Positions 8,799 to 18,251 of a stretch of 64,000 nucleotides of DNA are shown piece after piece. Origin of the DNA: Pseudomonadota bacterium (GTDB lineage: Bacteria; Pseudomonadota; Alphaproteobacteria; Dongiales; Dongiaceae); NCBI GenBank assembly GCA_021792365.1, contig JAJYUT010000005.1, positions 62,001-126,000 on the forward strand. Reading direction: 5' to 3'. Positions within the stretch are counted from its first letter, which is position 1. Every line of letters begins with the position of its first letter. The notes below the pieces were generated by a model. The model saw nothing but the letters and a program-made list of their open reading frames with translations, was not told the DNA's origin and made no database searches. The translations under genes and the position numbers were made by a program.

Positions 8799-9289
8799 GT
8801 TCGACCGCCACAAGCATGACCGAGGGTGCCACCCCGATCGGGTCGGAGGACCATCGCGACTACGTGACCATGTCGATCGGGTCGCAGATGTTCGGCATCC
8901 CGGTGCTCAACGTCCAGGACGTGCTGGGCCCCCAGCAGATCACGCGCGTGCCCCTGGCGCCGCCCGAGGTCGCCGGATCGCTCAACCTGCGCGGCCGGAT
9001 CGTGACCGCGATCGACGTGCGGCTGCGCCTCGGCATGCCCAAGAAGGACGACGGCAAGCCGGCGATGTCGGTAGTGGTCGAATACCAAGGCGAGCTCTAC
9101 AGCCTGCTGGTGGATTCGGTGGGCGAGGTGCTGAGCCTGAATATGAAGGACTATCAACGCAACCCGCCAACCTTGAACGCTCGCCTGCGCGAGTTCTCGG
9201 ACGGCATCTACCGGCTGAACGGCGCCTTGCTGGTCGTCCTGTCGGTCGGATCTCTACTGAACTTCGGCGGCCAGAAGGATGTCGCGTAA
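8795..9289 (+). CDS. cheW: Chemotaxis coupling protein CheW
   Basis: A 164-residue adaptor that couples chemoreceptors to CheA at the inner membrane. The CheW fold spans about residues 22-160: YVTMSIGSQMFGIPVLNVQDVL, then GSLNLRGRIVTAIDVRLRLG and LVDSVGEVLSL. The first 20 residues are an extra flexible tail. Its ATG overlaps the cheA stop (ATGA), which suggests translational coupling. No chemoreceptor gene lies in this cluster, so its receptors must be encoded elsewhere. Confidence 0.95.
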   Translation: MSSTATSMTEGATPIGSEDHRDYVTMSIGSQMFGIPVLNVQDVLGPQQITRVPLAPPEVAGSLNLRGRIVTAIDVRLRLGMPKKDDGKPAMSVVVEYQGELYSLLVDSVGEVLSLNMKDYQRNPPTLNARLREFSDGIYRLNGALLVVLSVGSLLNFGGQKDVA

Positions 9290-9319
9290 CTCGGCCGGGG
9301 ATATGCACGGAGCAGAACG

Positions 9320-9685
9320 ATGAAGAGCTGTCTTGTCGTGGATGATTCGAAGGTCGTTCGAATGGTGGCGCGCAAGATCCTTGAAGGTCTCAATTTCGAG
9401 ATCGAAGAGGCGGAAGACGGACACAAGGCGTTGGAGGTCTGCCGGAAGCGCATGCCGGATGCCATCCTGCTCGACTGGAACATGCCGGTGATGAGCGGCA
9501 TCGACTTCCTGCGCGAGCTGCGCAAGGCGGAAGGCGGGCAGACGCCGGTGGTGGTGTTCTGCACGACCGAGAACGACATCGCCCATATCCAGGAGGCGAT
9601 CGGCGCCGGCGCCAACGAATACATCATGAAGCCGTTCGACAGCGAGATCATCGAATCGAAGTTCACCCAGGTCGGCCTGATCTGA
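9320..9685 (+). CDS. cheY: Chemotaxis response regulator CheY
   Basis: A 121-residue stand-alone receiver. The acidic pair is D8/D9 (VVDDSK), the phospho-acceptor is D52 (LLDWNMP), and the switch Thr (FCTTEND) and conserved Lys (YIMKPF) are present. It is expected to take phosphate from CheA His44 and bind the flagellar switch (FliG and FliN are encoded in this window). A GGAG ribosome-binding site lies seven bases before the ATG. It sits between cheW and cheB in the operon. Confidence 0.94.
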   Translation: MKSCLVVDDSKVVRMVARKILEGLNFEIEEAEDGHKALEVCRKRMPDAILLDWNMPVMSGIDFLRELRKAEGGQTPVVVFCTTENDIAHIQEAIGAGANEYIMKPFDSEIIESKFTQVGLI

Positions 9686-9732
9686 ACCAAGGGCTGGGAC
9701 GGAGTACGTATGCGTGCTGCGGGGAGACGGGC

Positions 9733-10866
9733 GTGAGGGAGCTTGGAGCAGCGACGACCGCGACGACAGCGCCGATCCGCGTGCTGGTCGTGGATGACTC
9801 GACTGTCATCCGCGGTCTCATCGCGCGCTCGCTCGAGGCCGACCCCGCGATCAAGGTGGTCGCCACCGCCGCCAACGGCAAGATGGCGATCGACGAGGTC
9901 GCCCGCAACGAAATCGAGGTCGTTGTCCTCGACATCGAGATGCCGGTGATGGACGGCATGACCGCGCTGCCGCAACTGCTGCAGGCCCGGCCCGGCCTGC
10001 AGGTCATCATGGCCTCGACCCTGACGCTCAAGGGCGCGTCGATCAGCATGAAGGCGCTGTCGCGCGGCGCCGCGGATTACGTGCCCAAGCCGAGCTCGAC
10101 CGGCGAGATCAACTCGGCCGCGGACTTCAAGCGCGAGCTCATCTCCAAGGTCAAGAGCTGGGGTGCGGTGGCCCGCCGCCGCCGCGGCTCGGCGGCCCGC
10201 CAGCCGGGAGAGGCGCCGAGCGGACCGGTCGCACGCCGTTTCCCGGCGGGACCGATCACGCTGCGCGCCGTGCCGAACCTGTTCCGGCCGGATTGCATCG
10301 CGATCGGTTCGTCCACCGGAGGGCCGCAGGCCCTGTTCAAGGTGTTCCAGATGATGGGCAAGGTCACCCATCTGCCGGTTTTCGTGACGCAGCACATGCC
10401 GGCGACCTTCACCACCATCCTGGCGGAGCATCTCGGCCAGGCGAGCGGCATGCCCGCCGCGGAGGCCAAGGATGGCGAGGCGGCGATGCCGGGCCGCATC
10501 TACGTCGCGCCAGGGGACTTCCACATGACGATCCACGCCGAAGGCGGCCGCAAGGTGCTGCACCTGGACAAGAACCCGCCGGAGAACTTCTGCCGTCCGG
10601 CGGTGGATCCGATGCTGCGTTCGCTCGCCAAGGCCTACAACGGCAAGGTGCTGGCGGTGATCCTGACCGGAATGGGCCAGGACGGGTTGAGGGGCGGACA
10701 GGAACTCACGGCGGCCGGCGGCGTCATCGCCGCGCAGGACGAGGCGACCAGCGTCGTCTGGGGCATGCCGGGTTCGGTCGCCAGCAGCGGCCTCTGCAGC
10801 GCCGTGTTGCCGCTTTCCGATATCGGGCCTTACGTCCGCAAGGCGATCTCGAGGATGGCCGCATGA
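9733..10866 (+). CDS. cheB: Chemotaxis methylesterase/deamidase CheB
   Basis: A 377-residue two-domain protein that removes receptor methyl groups for adaptation. The N-terminal receiver has acidic D21/D22 and phospho-acceptor D67 (VLDIEMPVMDG). A variable linker (about 140-185) leads to the esterase domain with catalytic Ser in GSSTGGPQAL, His in VTQHMPATFT and Asp in ILTGMGQDG. The start is GTG. The stop overlaps the cheR start by 4 bases. Confidence 0.96.
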   Translation: MRELGAATTATTAPIRVLVVDDSTVIRGLIARSLEADPAIKVVATAANGKMAIDEVARNEIEVVVLDIEMPVMDGMTALPQLLQARPGLQVIMASTLTLKGASISMKALSRGAADYVPKPSSTGEINSAADFKRELISKVKSWGAVARRRRGSAARQPGEAPSGPVARRFPAGPITLRAVPNLFRPDCIAIGSSTGGPQALFKVFQMMGKVTHLPVFVTQHMPATFTTILAEHLGQASGMPAAEAKDGEAAMPGRIYVAPGDFHMTIHAEGGRKVLHLDKNPPENFCRPAVDPMLRSLAKAYNGKVLAVILTGMGQDGLRGGQELTAAGGVIAAQDEATSVVWGMPGSVASSGLCSAVLPLSDIGPYVRKAISRMAA

Positions 10867-11738
10867 CCGTGACAGATTTCGAATTCATCTGCCAGATCCT
10901 CCGGGAGCGCTCGGGACTGGTCCTTACCAACGACAAGGCCTATTTGCTGGAAAGCCGGTTGCTGCCGGTCGCGCGCAAATGGAAGCTGGCTACGTTCGAC
11001 GATCTCGTGCGCGTCATCCGCGCCAAGATGGACGAGACGGTGATCCGCGACGTCGTCGAGGCGATGACCACGAATGAATCGTTCTTCTTCCGCGACACCA
11101 AGCCGTTCGAGCAGTTCAAGGCGCTGGTGCTTCCGGCGATGCTGAAGAACCGCGCCGCCGGCCGCGTCATCCGCATCTGGAGCGCCGCCTGCTCGAGCGG
11201 GCAGGAGGCCTATTCGCTCGCCATGATGCTGGCGGAGATGGAAGCGCAGCTTGCCGGCTGGAAGATCGAGATCGTCGGCACCGACCTCTCGACCGAGATC
11301 CTGACGCGCGCCAAGGAAGGCATGTATTCGCAGTTCGAGGTGCAACGCGGCTTGCCCATCACCATGCTGGTGAAGTATTTCGCGCAGATCGGCGACCGCT
11401 GGCAGATCAACGCCAGGATCCGCAACATGGTGCAGTACCGCGAGTTCAACCTGCTGCACGACCCGGCGCCGCTCGGCCGTTTCGACGTGGTGTTCTGCCG
11501 CAACGTGCTGATCTATTTCGACCAGCCGACCAAGAGCCGCGTACTCAGCAGCGTGGCGAAGACCATGCCGGAGGACGGCTTCCTGTTCCTGGGCGGGGCG
11601 GAGACCGTGCTCGGCATCACCGACAAGTTCCAGATGGTCCCCGGCCAGCGGGGCGTCTATGGCGTCGCGACCGCGTCCAGCACGGCGCGCCAGCCGATGC
11701 CCGGCTTCCCGGTCACGGTCGCCGCCGCATCGAGATAG
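10863..11738 (+). CDS. cheR: Chemoreceptor methyltransferase CheR
   Basis: A 291-residue SAM-dependent glutamate methyltransferase. It has the N-terminal helical CheR_N domain (FEFICQILRERSGLVLTNDK, then TTNESFFFRD) and a Rossmann-type catalytic domain with SAM-binding IWSAACSSGQEAYSLAM and CRNVLIYFD. No pentapeptide-binding TPR extension follows. It starts inside the cheB stop (ATGA). It is the last che gene; the 3' end faces ctrA across about 160 bases. Confidence 0.95.
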   Translation: MTVTDFEFICQILRERSGLVLTNDKAYLLESRLLPVARKWKLATFDDLVRVIRAKMDETVIRDVVEAMTTNESFFFRDTKPFEQFKALVLPAMLKNRAAGRVIRIWSAACSSGQEAYSLAMMLAEMEAQLAGWKIEIVGTDLSTEILTRAKEGMYSQFEVQRGLPITMLVKYFAQIGDRWQINARIRNMVQYREFNLLHDPAPLGRFDVVFCRNVLIYFDQPTKSRVLSSVAKTMPEDGFLFLGGAETVLGITDKFQMVPGQRGVYGVATASSTARQPMPGFPVTVAAASR

Positions 11739-11897
11739 CGGCATAGGAGAGCAATCCGCCTGCCGCTCGGGCAAGGACCACGTCCGGCGCGGCCATGGGG
11801 CGGCGCGTTCGCGTCGTTTCTGTTCGGCAGTCGCAAATCCCTGGATGGCCGGACCTGGTCCGACCGGGATCATCCGGCAGGCGCGTATGGCGGTGGT

Positions 11898-12617
11898 CTA
11901 GGCCGTCGCGCCTTCGGCCTTTTTGGCGCCGTTGCGGGATTCTTCCGGATCGCGCAGCACGTAGCCGCGGCCCCAGACCGTCTCGATGTAGTTCTCGCCG
12001 CCGGTGGCGTTGCTCAGCTTCTTGCGCAGCTTGCACACGAACACGTCGATGATCTTCAGCTCCGGCTCGTCCATCCCGCCATAGAGGTGGTTGAGGAACA
12101 TCTCCTTGGTGAGCGTCGTCCCCTTGCGCAGCGAGAGCAGCTCGAGGATGCCGTATTCCTTGCCGGTGAGGTGGAGCGGCTGGCTTTCGACCTCCACTGT
12201 GCGGGTATCGAGATTGACCGTCAGCTTGCCGGTCTTGATGACAGATTCCGAGTGACCCTTGGAGCGGCGCACGATCGCCTGGATGCGTGCCAGCAGCTCG
12301 CGCCGGTCGAACGGCTTGGTGAGGTAATCGTCCGCGCCGAAGCCGAGGCCCTTGATCTTGTTGTCGAGCTCGGACAGGCCGGACAGGATCAGGATCGGCG
12401 TGTTGACGCGCGAGGAGCGCAAGCGGCGCAGCACCTCGTATCCGTCGATGTCGGGCAGCATCAAGTCCAGGATGATGATGTCATAGTCGTAGAGCTTGCC
12501 GATCTCGAGCCCGTCTTCGCCGAGATCGGTCGTATCAACGATGTAACCCTCAGACTTGAGGATCAGTTCGATGCTCTGAGCGGTGTTGGCATCGTCCTCT
12601 ACTAGCAACACGCGCAT
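11898..12617 (-). CDS. ctrA: Cell-cycle response regulator CtrA
   Basis: A 239-residue OmpR-type response regulator that binds TTAA-N7-TTAA and controls flagellar, division and chemotaxis genes in alphaproteobacteria. The receiver has E7/D8/D9, phospho-acceptor D51 (IILDLMLP) and Lys in TKPFD. The C-terminal winged helix has [15 protein letters not shown] and the recognition-helix region [11 protein letters not shown]. The identity of these segments to the family is very high. It ends in EGATA, not the Caulobacter Ala-Ala degradation tail. It is divergent from fliI, with a CtrA box between them. ChpT is encoded 6.3 kb away. Confidence 0.97.
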   Translation of the reverse strand: MRVLLVEDDANTAQSIELILKSEGYIVDTTDLGEDGLEIGKLYDYDIIILDLMLPDIDGYEVLRRLRSSRVNTPILILSGLSELDNKIKGLGFGADDYLTKPFDRRELLARIQAIVRRSKGHSESVIKTGKLTVNLDTRTVEVESQPLHLTGKEYGILELLSLRKGTTLTKEMFLNHLYGGMDEPELKIIDVFVCKLRKKLSNATGGENYIETVWGRGYVLRDPEESRNGAKKAEGATA

Positions 12618-12741
12618 GGCCCCAACTCCCCAGCGATGGCTTACAATCACATTAATACAGATAAATGTTAACCATTTATCCCCAGGAATGTAAAGCAATG
12701 ATCGAAGAAGGCGCCGTCTTTCGCAGGGGAGAGGTGAGGGC

Positions 12742-12750
12742 TTATCCACA
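12742..12750 (+). promoter_or_regulatory. Consensus DnaA box upstream of ctrA
   Basis: TTATCCACA is an exact DnaA-box match. It lies 125 bases upstream of the ctrA ATG in the ctrA-fliI gap. A single 9-mer can occur by chance. Confidence 0.4.
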
Positions 12751-12836
12751 GAAAGCCGCTTCGCGCGAAGCCTGTTGATTGCCCCACAACCCTTTGATCT
12801 TTCAAAACAATCATCGTCCAGTGTGTGGTTCTGGTT

Positions 12837-12852
12837 TTAACGAGCGATTAAC
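12837..12852 (+). promoter_or_regulatory. CtrA-binding box upstream of fliI
   Basis: TTAACGAGCGATTAAC is an exact TTAA-N7-TTAAC match, 55 bases before the fliI ATG. Two GANTC (CcrM-type methylation) sites, GACTC at 12856 and 12865, lie just downstream of it. CtrA control of fliI-fliJ is the natural reading. Confidence 0.85.
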
Positions 12853-12906
12853 GACGACTCACTAGACTCGCCCTAGGGCCAAAAGCATTTCTGGGCGACT
12901 TGGGGC

Positions 12907-14298
12907 ATGGCGCACGCGCTGCCGATCGAAGACATCCTGCACGACATCGACCGAATCCCCGACCGACGCGTGTATGGCCGCGTGGCGGCGGTTCTTGGAA
13001 TGCTGGTGGAGATCGCCGGCATCGAGGGCTCGCTTGCCATCGGCGCGCGCTGCGACCTGCTCGACCGCGCCAATAGACGGATCGGTTGCGAGGTCGTCGG
13101 GTTCCGGAACGGACGCGCGCTGGCGCTCGCCTTCGGCGCGCTGGAAGGCGTCGGGCTGGGCAGCAAAGCCATCGTGGTCGAAACCGATCCGGTGGTGCGG
13201 CCAAGCCGCGCCTGGCTGGGGCGCGTCATCAACGCGCTCGGCGAACCGATCGACGGCAAGGGGCCGTTGCCCGCCGGCCAGATCCCGATGCGCATCCGCA
13301 ACGTCCCGCCGCCGGCGCATGCCCGGGGACGGGTGGGCGAAAAGATCGATCTCGGCATCCGCTCCATCAACACCTTCGCGACCTGCTGTCGTGGGCAGCG
13401 CATGGGCATCTTTGCCGCGTCCGGCGTCGGCAAGTCGGTGCTGCTGTCGATGATGGCGCGCTATGCCTCGCTCGACGTCAACGTCATCGGCCTGATCGGC
13501 GAGCGTGGCCGCGAGGTGCAGGAGTTCATCGAGGACGAGCTCGGGCCGGAAGGGCTGGCGCGCAGCGTCATCGTGGTGGCGACCTCCGACGAATCGCCGT
13601 TGATGCGCCGCCAGGCCGCGCAGATGACCCTGGCACTCGCCGAGTATTTCCGCGACCAGGGCGACCACGTGCTGTGCATGATGGACAGCGTCACGCGCTT
13701 CGCCATGGCGATGCGCGAGATCGGCCTGTCGGTGGGCGAGCCGCCGGCCAGCAAGGGCTACACGCCCTCCACCTTTGCGGAGCTGCCGCGCCTGCTGGAG
13801 CGCGCCGGCCCCGGCCTCTCCGGATCGGGCAGCATCACCGGCCTGTTCACCGTGCTGGTCGAGGGCGACGACCACAACGAACCTGTGGCCGATGCGGTGC
13901 GCGGCATTCTCGATGGCCATATCGTGCTTGAGCGCGGCATCGCCGAGCGCGGGCGCTACCCGGCGGTCAACGTGCTGCGCTCGCTCTCGCGCACCATGCC
14001 GAACTGCAACACCGATGCCGAGACCGACATCGTGCGGCGCGCGCGGCAGCATCTGTCGGTCTACGAGGACATGGCCGAGCTGATCCGCCTCGGCGCCTAC
14101 CGCAAGGGGACCGACCCGCAGGTCGACGAGGCGATCCGGCTGTTCGAGCCGATCGAGGGATTCCTCGGCCAGAAGCGCACGGACAAGACCGACCTGCAAA
14201 CCGGCTACAACCTGCTGGCGGACATCGTCGGCCTGCCACATCCTGACGCCGAGCCGGCGGCCAAGATCGGCAAGATCGGGCCCAAGGTGCTCTCGTGA
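12907..14298 (+). CDS. fliI: Flagellar export ATPase FliI
   Basis: A 463-residue F1-beta-like ATPase that powers substrate loading at the flagellar type III export gate, working with FliH and FliJ. It shows the Walker A loop ([14 protein letters not shown]), [12 protein letters not shown], and the Walker B-like stretch [21 protein letters not shown]. The ATPase signature [15 protein letters not shown] is also present. Length and order are normal. The promoter region carries a CtrA box. fliJ starts inside its stop codon. Confidence 0.96.
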   Translation: MAHALPIEDILHDIDRIPDRRVYGRVAAVLGMLVEIAGIEGSLAIGARCDLLDRANRRIGCEVVGFRNGRALALAFGALEGVGLGSKAIVVETDPVVRPSRAWLGRVINALGEPIDGKGPLPAGQIPMRIRNVPPPAHARGRVGEKIDLGIRSINTFATCCRGQRMGIFAASGVGKSVLLSMMARYASLDVNVIGLIGERGREVQEFIEDELGPEGLARSVIVVATSDESPLMRRQAAQMTLALAEYFRDQGDHVLCMMDSVTRFAMAMREIGLSVGEPPASKGYTPSTFAELPRLLERAGPGLSGSGSITGLFTVLVEGDDHNEPVADAVRGILDGHIVLERGIAERGRYPAVNVLRSLSRTMPNCNTDAETDIVRRARQHLSVYEDMAELIRLGAYRKGTDPQVDEAIRLFEPIEGFLGQKRTDKTDLQTGYNLLADIVGLPHPDAEPAAKIGKIGPKVLS

Positions 14299-14708
14299 GC
14301 GGCCTTGACCAGTTGCTGCGGCTCCAGCGCTGGACGCTGGACGAGAAGCGGCGCCAGGCCGGCGATCTCGAGCTGCTGATCGAACGGCTGGTGCAGGACA
14401 TCAACAAGCTCGACGAGCAGGTCGAGCACGAGATCGCGGCCTCGCGCGCCAATGTCGAGTTGCAACGCGCGCTGCCCGGCTACCGCCAGATGATGAAGAG
14501 CCGCCGCGAGCGGCTCGACAAGTCAATGCTCGATTTGCGCGCCGAGCTGGAGAAGCTGCGCGAGCAGATCACCGAGGCATTCTCGGAGCTTAAGAAGACC
14601 GAGCAGACCATGAAGAACCGCCAGCAGCGCCAGCGCCTCGCCGAGCGCCGCAAGGAGCAGGCCGCCAACGACGAGATCGGCCTGCATCTGCACCGGCGGA
14701 AGGGGTAA
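14295..14708 (+). CDS. fliJ: Flagellar export chaperone FliJ
   Basis: A 137-residue protein that is nearly all charged coiled coil (about residues 10-125), as expected of FliJ, the gamma-subunit-like stalk of the export ATPase. The GTG start overlaps the fliI stop by 4 bases. FliJ sequences diverge strongly, so the call rests mainly on size, coiled coil and position after fliI. Confidence 0.85.
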   Translation: MSGLDQLLRLQRWTLDEKRRQAGDLELLIERLVQDINKLDEQVEHEIAASRANVELQRALPGYRQMMKSRRERLDKSMLDLRAELEKLREQITEAFSELKKTEQTMKNRQQRQRLAERRKEQAANDEIGLHLHRRKG

Positions 14709-14730
14709 CGCCGCGGCCGCGAGCCGCGTC

Positions 14731-15564
14731 TCACACCGTCCCGCCCAGCTCCTCGTCCAACACTTGCAGTTCCTTGTCGCCGGCCATCATGGTCTGCAGC
14801 CGGTCGAGCGTGATCTCGGCCTTCTTGAACGTGCCTAAGGTCCGGCCGCGGTTGAGGATCGTGAAGCGGTCGCCCACGGCATAGGCATGGCGGACATTGT
14901 GGGTGATGAAGATGATGCCGAGCCCTTTCTGCCGGAGCTGCCGGACGAACTTCAGGACCATGGACGTCTGAGCGACGCCGAGGGCCGAGGTCGGCTCGTC
15001 GAGGATCAGAACCTTGGCGCCGAAATGGACCGCGCGCGCGATGGCGACGCATTGGCGCTCGCCACCGGACAAGGTCCCGACATGCTGCTGCGGGTCGCGC
15101 ACGTTGATGCCGATCTGGCGCATCTCCTCCCGCGCGATGCGGTCGGCATGCTCCATGTCGATGAAGGAAAAGGGGCCGAGGCGCCATTTCACCGGCTCGC
15201 GCCCCAGGAAGAAGTTGCGGGTGACGGAGAGCAACGGGATCATCGCCAAGTCCTGGTAGACCGTGGCGATGCCGCGATCGAGCGCGTCGCGCGGACTGCC
15301 GAAGAAGACCGGCTCACCTTCGACGCGGTACTCGCCGCTGGTCGGGCGGAAAACGCCGGCGAGGGTCTTGATCAGGGTCGACTTGCCGGCCCCGTTGTCG
15401 CCGAGCAGGCAATGCACCTCGCCGGCGTCGAGGGTGAGGGAGACGCCGGCCAGCGCGATCACCGGCCCGAAATGCTTGACGATGTCCTGGACCTCGATCA
15501 GCGGCCGCCCCGGCTGCGGCGCGGCGGCTTCGGCATGGATGGCAGTGGCTGTCATGGCGCTCAC
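14731..15564 (-). CDS. Sugar ABC transporter, ATP-binding protein
   Basis: A 277-residue single-domain ATPase of the simple-sugar (FrcA/RbsA-like half) type. It has Walker [18 protein letters not shown], signature [14 protein letters not shown], Walker [13 protein letters not shown] and switch His in FITHNVRHA. RbsA proteins have two such domains; here there is one, as in the fructose-type FrcA branch. The GTG at 15564 overlaps the permease stop by 4 bases; ATG 15555 is an alternative start. Last gene of an SBP-permease-ATPase operon. Confidence 0.92.
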   Translation of the reverse strand: MSAMTATAIHAEAAAPQPGRPLIEVQDIVKHFGPVIALAGVSLTLDAGEVHCLLGDNGAGKSTLIKTLAGVFRPTSGEYRVEGEPVFFGSPRDALDRGIATVYQDLAMIPLLSVTRNFFLGREPVKWRLGPFSFIDMEHADRIAREEMRQIGINVRDPQQHVGTLSGGERQCVAIARAVHFGAKVLILDEPTSALGVAQTSMVLKFVRQLRQKGLGIIFITHNVRHAYAVGDRFTILNRGRTLGTFKKAEITLDRLQTMMAGDKELQVLDEELGGTV

Positions 15565-16691
15565 CGTTCCGCGGTGACCCGGCGGCGGATCATGTTGTTG
15601 AACAGGACGGCGACCAGCAGCATCGCGCCGAGGAAGACGCGGAACCAGTCGTTGGGCACGCCGGTGAACAGGATGCCCTGCTGCACGACGCCGAAGATGA
15701 GGGCGCCGAACATGGCGCCGACGATCGAACCGTAGCCGCCGGTCAGCAGGCAGCCGCCGATCACCGCGGCGATGATCGCCTCGAATTCCTTGAGCAGGCC
15801 GCGATCGGAAGCGGCGGAGCCGAACTCGAACACCTGGCAGGCGGCATAGACCGTCGCGCAGAAGGCGGTGAACATGAAGAGCCCGATCTTCACGCTGTTC
15901 ACCGGCACGCCGACATTGCGCGCGGCATTGGAATCACCGCCGGCGCCGAAGATCCAGTTGCCGAGCCGGGTCCTGGTGAGAACCACATGCGCGACGACGG
16001 CCAGGGCCAGCGCCCAGACGATCACCATCGGCACGCCCTTGACGGTGGGGTCACCGTTCGGCAGGCGATCGATGAGGTCGTTCTCGGCCAGCCAGACGAA
16101 GAAGGAATTGCCGATCGTGCCGGCGAACAGAAAGGTGACGATGCTGTCGCCCGCCGCCTCCTTCACGCCGGACACGATCGTGCGGTTGGAGAACAGGATC
16201 GACAGCGCGATCGTCAGTCCGCGCAGGATGTAGAGCGAGGCGAGGGTGACGATGAAGGAGGGCAGGCCGGTGCGGACGGTGATCAGGCCGTTGAGGAATC
16301 CGATGGCAAGCGCGCCGGCAAAGGCGAACAGCACGCTGAGTTCCACAGGCCAGCCGAAATAGACCGTCGGCAGCGCGATCATCATGCCGGCAAAGCCGAT
16401 CATGGAACCGACCGAGAGATCGAACTCGCCGCCGACCATCAGGATCGCCGCGCCGACCGCGACGATCATCAACTGGGCGCTGACGGTCATCCAGCTCATC
16501 GCCCCGTCGGCCGCGAACATGCCGGTGTTGCCGGCGGTCGTTCCGAAGAACGCGAAGACCAGCAGCACGCCAGCGAAGGCGCCAAGCTCCGGCCGGGCCA
16601 TCATGCGCCGGAGTGTTGATTGGTGGGCCAGCCGTTCGTCGCGCATGGGCGCGGGCTTCGGGTCCGTGATGATTGCGGGCTGCTCTGCCAT
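15561..16691 (-). CDS. Sugar ABC transporter permease (RbsC/FrcC-like)
   Basis: A 376-residue inner-membrane permease of the branched-chain/ribose BPD_transp_2 family with about ten hydrophobic segments. The family motif [16 protein letters not shown] is at about 87-102. The coupling-loop region [18 protein letters not shown] is also present. It is preceded by the periplasmic binding protein and followed, overlapping, by the ATPase. The substrate is unknown; relatives carry monosaccharides or polyols. Confidence 0.92.
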   Translation of the reverse strand: MAEQPAIITDPKPAPMRDERLAHQSTLRRMMARPELGAFAGVLLVFAFFGTTAGNTGMFAADGAMSWMTVSAQLMIVAVGAAILMVGGEFDLSVGSMIGFAGMMIALPTVYFGWPVELSVLFAFAGALAIGFLNGLITVRTGLPSFIVTLASLYILRGLTIALSILFSNRTIVSGVKEAAGDSIVTFLFAGTIGNSFFVWLAENDLIDRLPNGDPTVKGVPMVIVWALALAVVAHVVLTRTRLGNWIFGAGGDSNAARNVGVPVNSVKIGLFMFTAFCATVYAACQVFEFGSAASDRGLLKEFEAIIAAVIGGCLLTGGYGSIVGAMFGALIFGVVQQGILFTGVPNDWFRVFLGAMLLVAVLFNNMIRRRVTAER

Positions 16692-16792
16692 CGACGCTCG
16701 CCTGTCTCGTCTGCGTGGCGGGAGCGGGCGGCACAGCGCCCGCGCGGGATGGGCGGTGCGCCGGCGGGCGGGAACCCGCCGGCGCTCCGTGA

Positions 16793-17749
16793 CTAGCGAT
16801 ATTCGCCGGCGAGTTTCTCGACCAGCGCGATATTGGCCTTGGTGACGAAGCCCGGGCCGGTATTGACGTTGTTGGCGGGCATCACGCCGTAGCGGGCATA
16901 CTGGGCCAGCAGCACCACCGGCAGGTAGCCCTGGAGATAGGGCTGCTGATCGATGGCGGCCTCCATGATGCCGTCCTTGATCGCCTGCGCGATGTCGCCG
17001 TCCAGGTCGAAGCTGATGAAGCTCTTGTACTTGCTGGCGGAAGACGTGTCGCGCAGCAGCTTGATGGTGGGGCCGGCCGAGTTCGGACCGAGCGTCAGGA
17101 TCCCGTCGGTGTCGGGATTGGCGGTCAGATACGCCTTCACGCGGTTATAGACGTCCGTCGGGTCCTGGCCGGAATCCAGCATCTGGCCGCCAAGCTCCAC
17201 GCCGAGCGCATCGGCATAGCCCTGGCAGCGCTCAACCGAGGCGGTGTTGGTGATGTAATGGTTGACGCACAGGAACTTGGTGACGCCGGCTTCCTTCGCG
17301 CGCTCGCCGGCGCCTTTGCCGGCGTCGTATTCCGGCTGGCCGATATGCATCAGCGCGCCGAGCTTCTTCGATTCCTCGGCGGTGCCGGAATTGACGGTCA
17401 TCACCGGGATGCCCTTGGCGATCGCCGCCTTGAGCGGGTTCTCCAGCACGCCGTAATCGGCGATCGTGCTGATGATGCCGGCTGGGTTGGACGCGGTCGC
17501 CTGCTCGATGATGCGCGCCATGTCGGCGATGTCGCCGGTCGACGGGTTGCGATACTCGACCGTCACGCCGAGATCCTTCTCGGCATTCTTCAGCGCGTTC
17601 TTGATCGTGTTCCACCACGAGTCCGAATCCGGCGCGTGACTGACGAAGACGAAGCGCTCGCCTTCGGCATGGGCGGTTGCGGCGAGGCCGACGAACGGCA
17701 GCGTCAACGCCGCCGCAAGCAGGGCCCTTCGAACGATTCCGGTCTTCAC
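16793..17749 (-). CDS. Sugar ABC transporter substrate-binding protein
   Basis: A 318-residue periplasmic-binding protein of the Peripla_BP_4 (ribose/galactose-like) family. The GTG start at 17749 has GGAGG eight bases upstream and leads directly into a signal peptide (RRALLAAALTLPFVGLAATA, cleavage after AHA). ATG 17770 is a possible alternative. Two Rossmann-like lobes follow; the hinge region has DGILTLGPNSAGPTIKLL and SFDLDGDIAQAIKDG. It is the first gene of the operon. A 16-bp palindrome lies about 250 bases upstream. The sugar cannot be assigned. Confidence 0.9.
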   Translation of the reverse strand: MKTGIVRRALLAAALTLPFVGLAATAHAEGERFVFVSHAPDSDSWWNTIKNALKNAEKDLGVTVEYRNPSTGDIADMARIIEQATASNPAGIISTIADYGVLENPLKAAIAKGIPVMTVNSGTAEESKKLGALMHIGQPEYDAGKGAGERAKEAGVTKFLCVNHYITNTASVERCQGYADALGVELGGQMLDSGQDPTDVYNRVKAYLTANPDTDGILTLGPNSAGPTIKLLRDTSSASKYKSFISFDLDGDIAQAIKDGIMEAAIDQQPYLQGYLPVVLLAQYARYGVMPANNVNTGPGFVTKANIALVEKLAGEYR

Positions 17750-18251
17750 GTGCTCATCCTCCTGTCGCATGTGAGCCGCCATCCCTTTGATGGCCGACGC
17801 GTTCGGGGCAGCCCTCACTCTCCGCCGGGTTGGCGGGCAGGGGGGCTTTCCGTCACCGGGGAGTTCCGGCTTGTGACCGCAAGCAGGCCTGGACTAGGTG
17901 CAGCCTGTCGCCTTGGCACGACGCTTTCGCCGGTCGCGGCGGGCGGTCTGGCTCTTCCTCCCATGGCGCGGAATGTTTGCGCCCCAATTTTTTGCTTCTT
18001 GGAATATATATTCCACGGAGTAGGCAGGGAGTCAACATCTCTGCGGGGACGATGACCCGGCCAGGCGAGGCCTCATTGTGCCCGGTATTGGACGGCGTAT
18101 GGCGTGCGCAGAATCTTGCGCACCCGCTCGGCCACCCGCTTGTGTCTGTTTTCCGGCGCCTTTCCGCGCGGGGCCGGCCACTTCCGATCGCTCCGGCCGG
18201 CGCGCTGCTTGCGTGGCTTTCGCGTCGCGCCGCGGCGTGGCTGGCCCCCGG
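17750..18251. other. Gene-free stretch upstream of the sugar ABC operon
   Basis: About 500 bases with no convincing gene on either strand. It contains the palindrome at 18000-18015 and a locally AT-richer patch around it, probably the promoter region of the ABC operon. The rest, toward the SAM-hydrolase stop, shows nothing recognisable. Confidence 0.5.
18000..18015. promoter_or_regulatory. 16-bp perfect palindrome, candidate operator
   Basis: TGGAATATATATTCCA is a perfect inverted repeat in an otherwise GC-rich gap, 250 bases upstream of the sugar-binding-protein gene. Its form suits a dimeric repressor of sugar uptake (LacI, GntR or ROK type). No regulator gene lies next to it. Confidence 0.5.

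Noticed and set aside
6423-8813. Minus-strand open frame of 796 codons opposite cheA
   Set aside because: Antisense to conserved CheA domains; His/Asp/Arg-rich mirror translation.
11820-11890. Possible degenerate copy of the 680-791 repeat near GGATGGCCGGACCTGGTCCG
   Set aside because: Only one arm is partly recognisable; too weak to call.
12652-12672. Possible second CtrA box near ctrA (TTAA ... TTAACC)
   Set aside because: The two TTAA halves are 12 bases apart, not 7.
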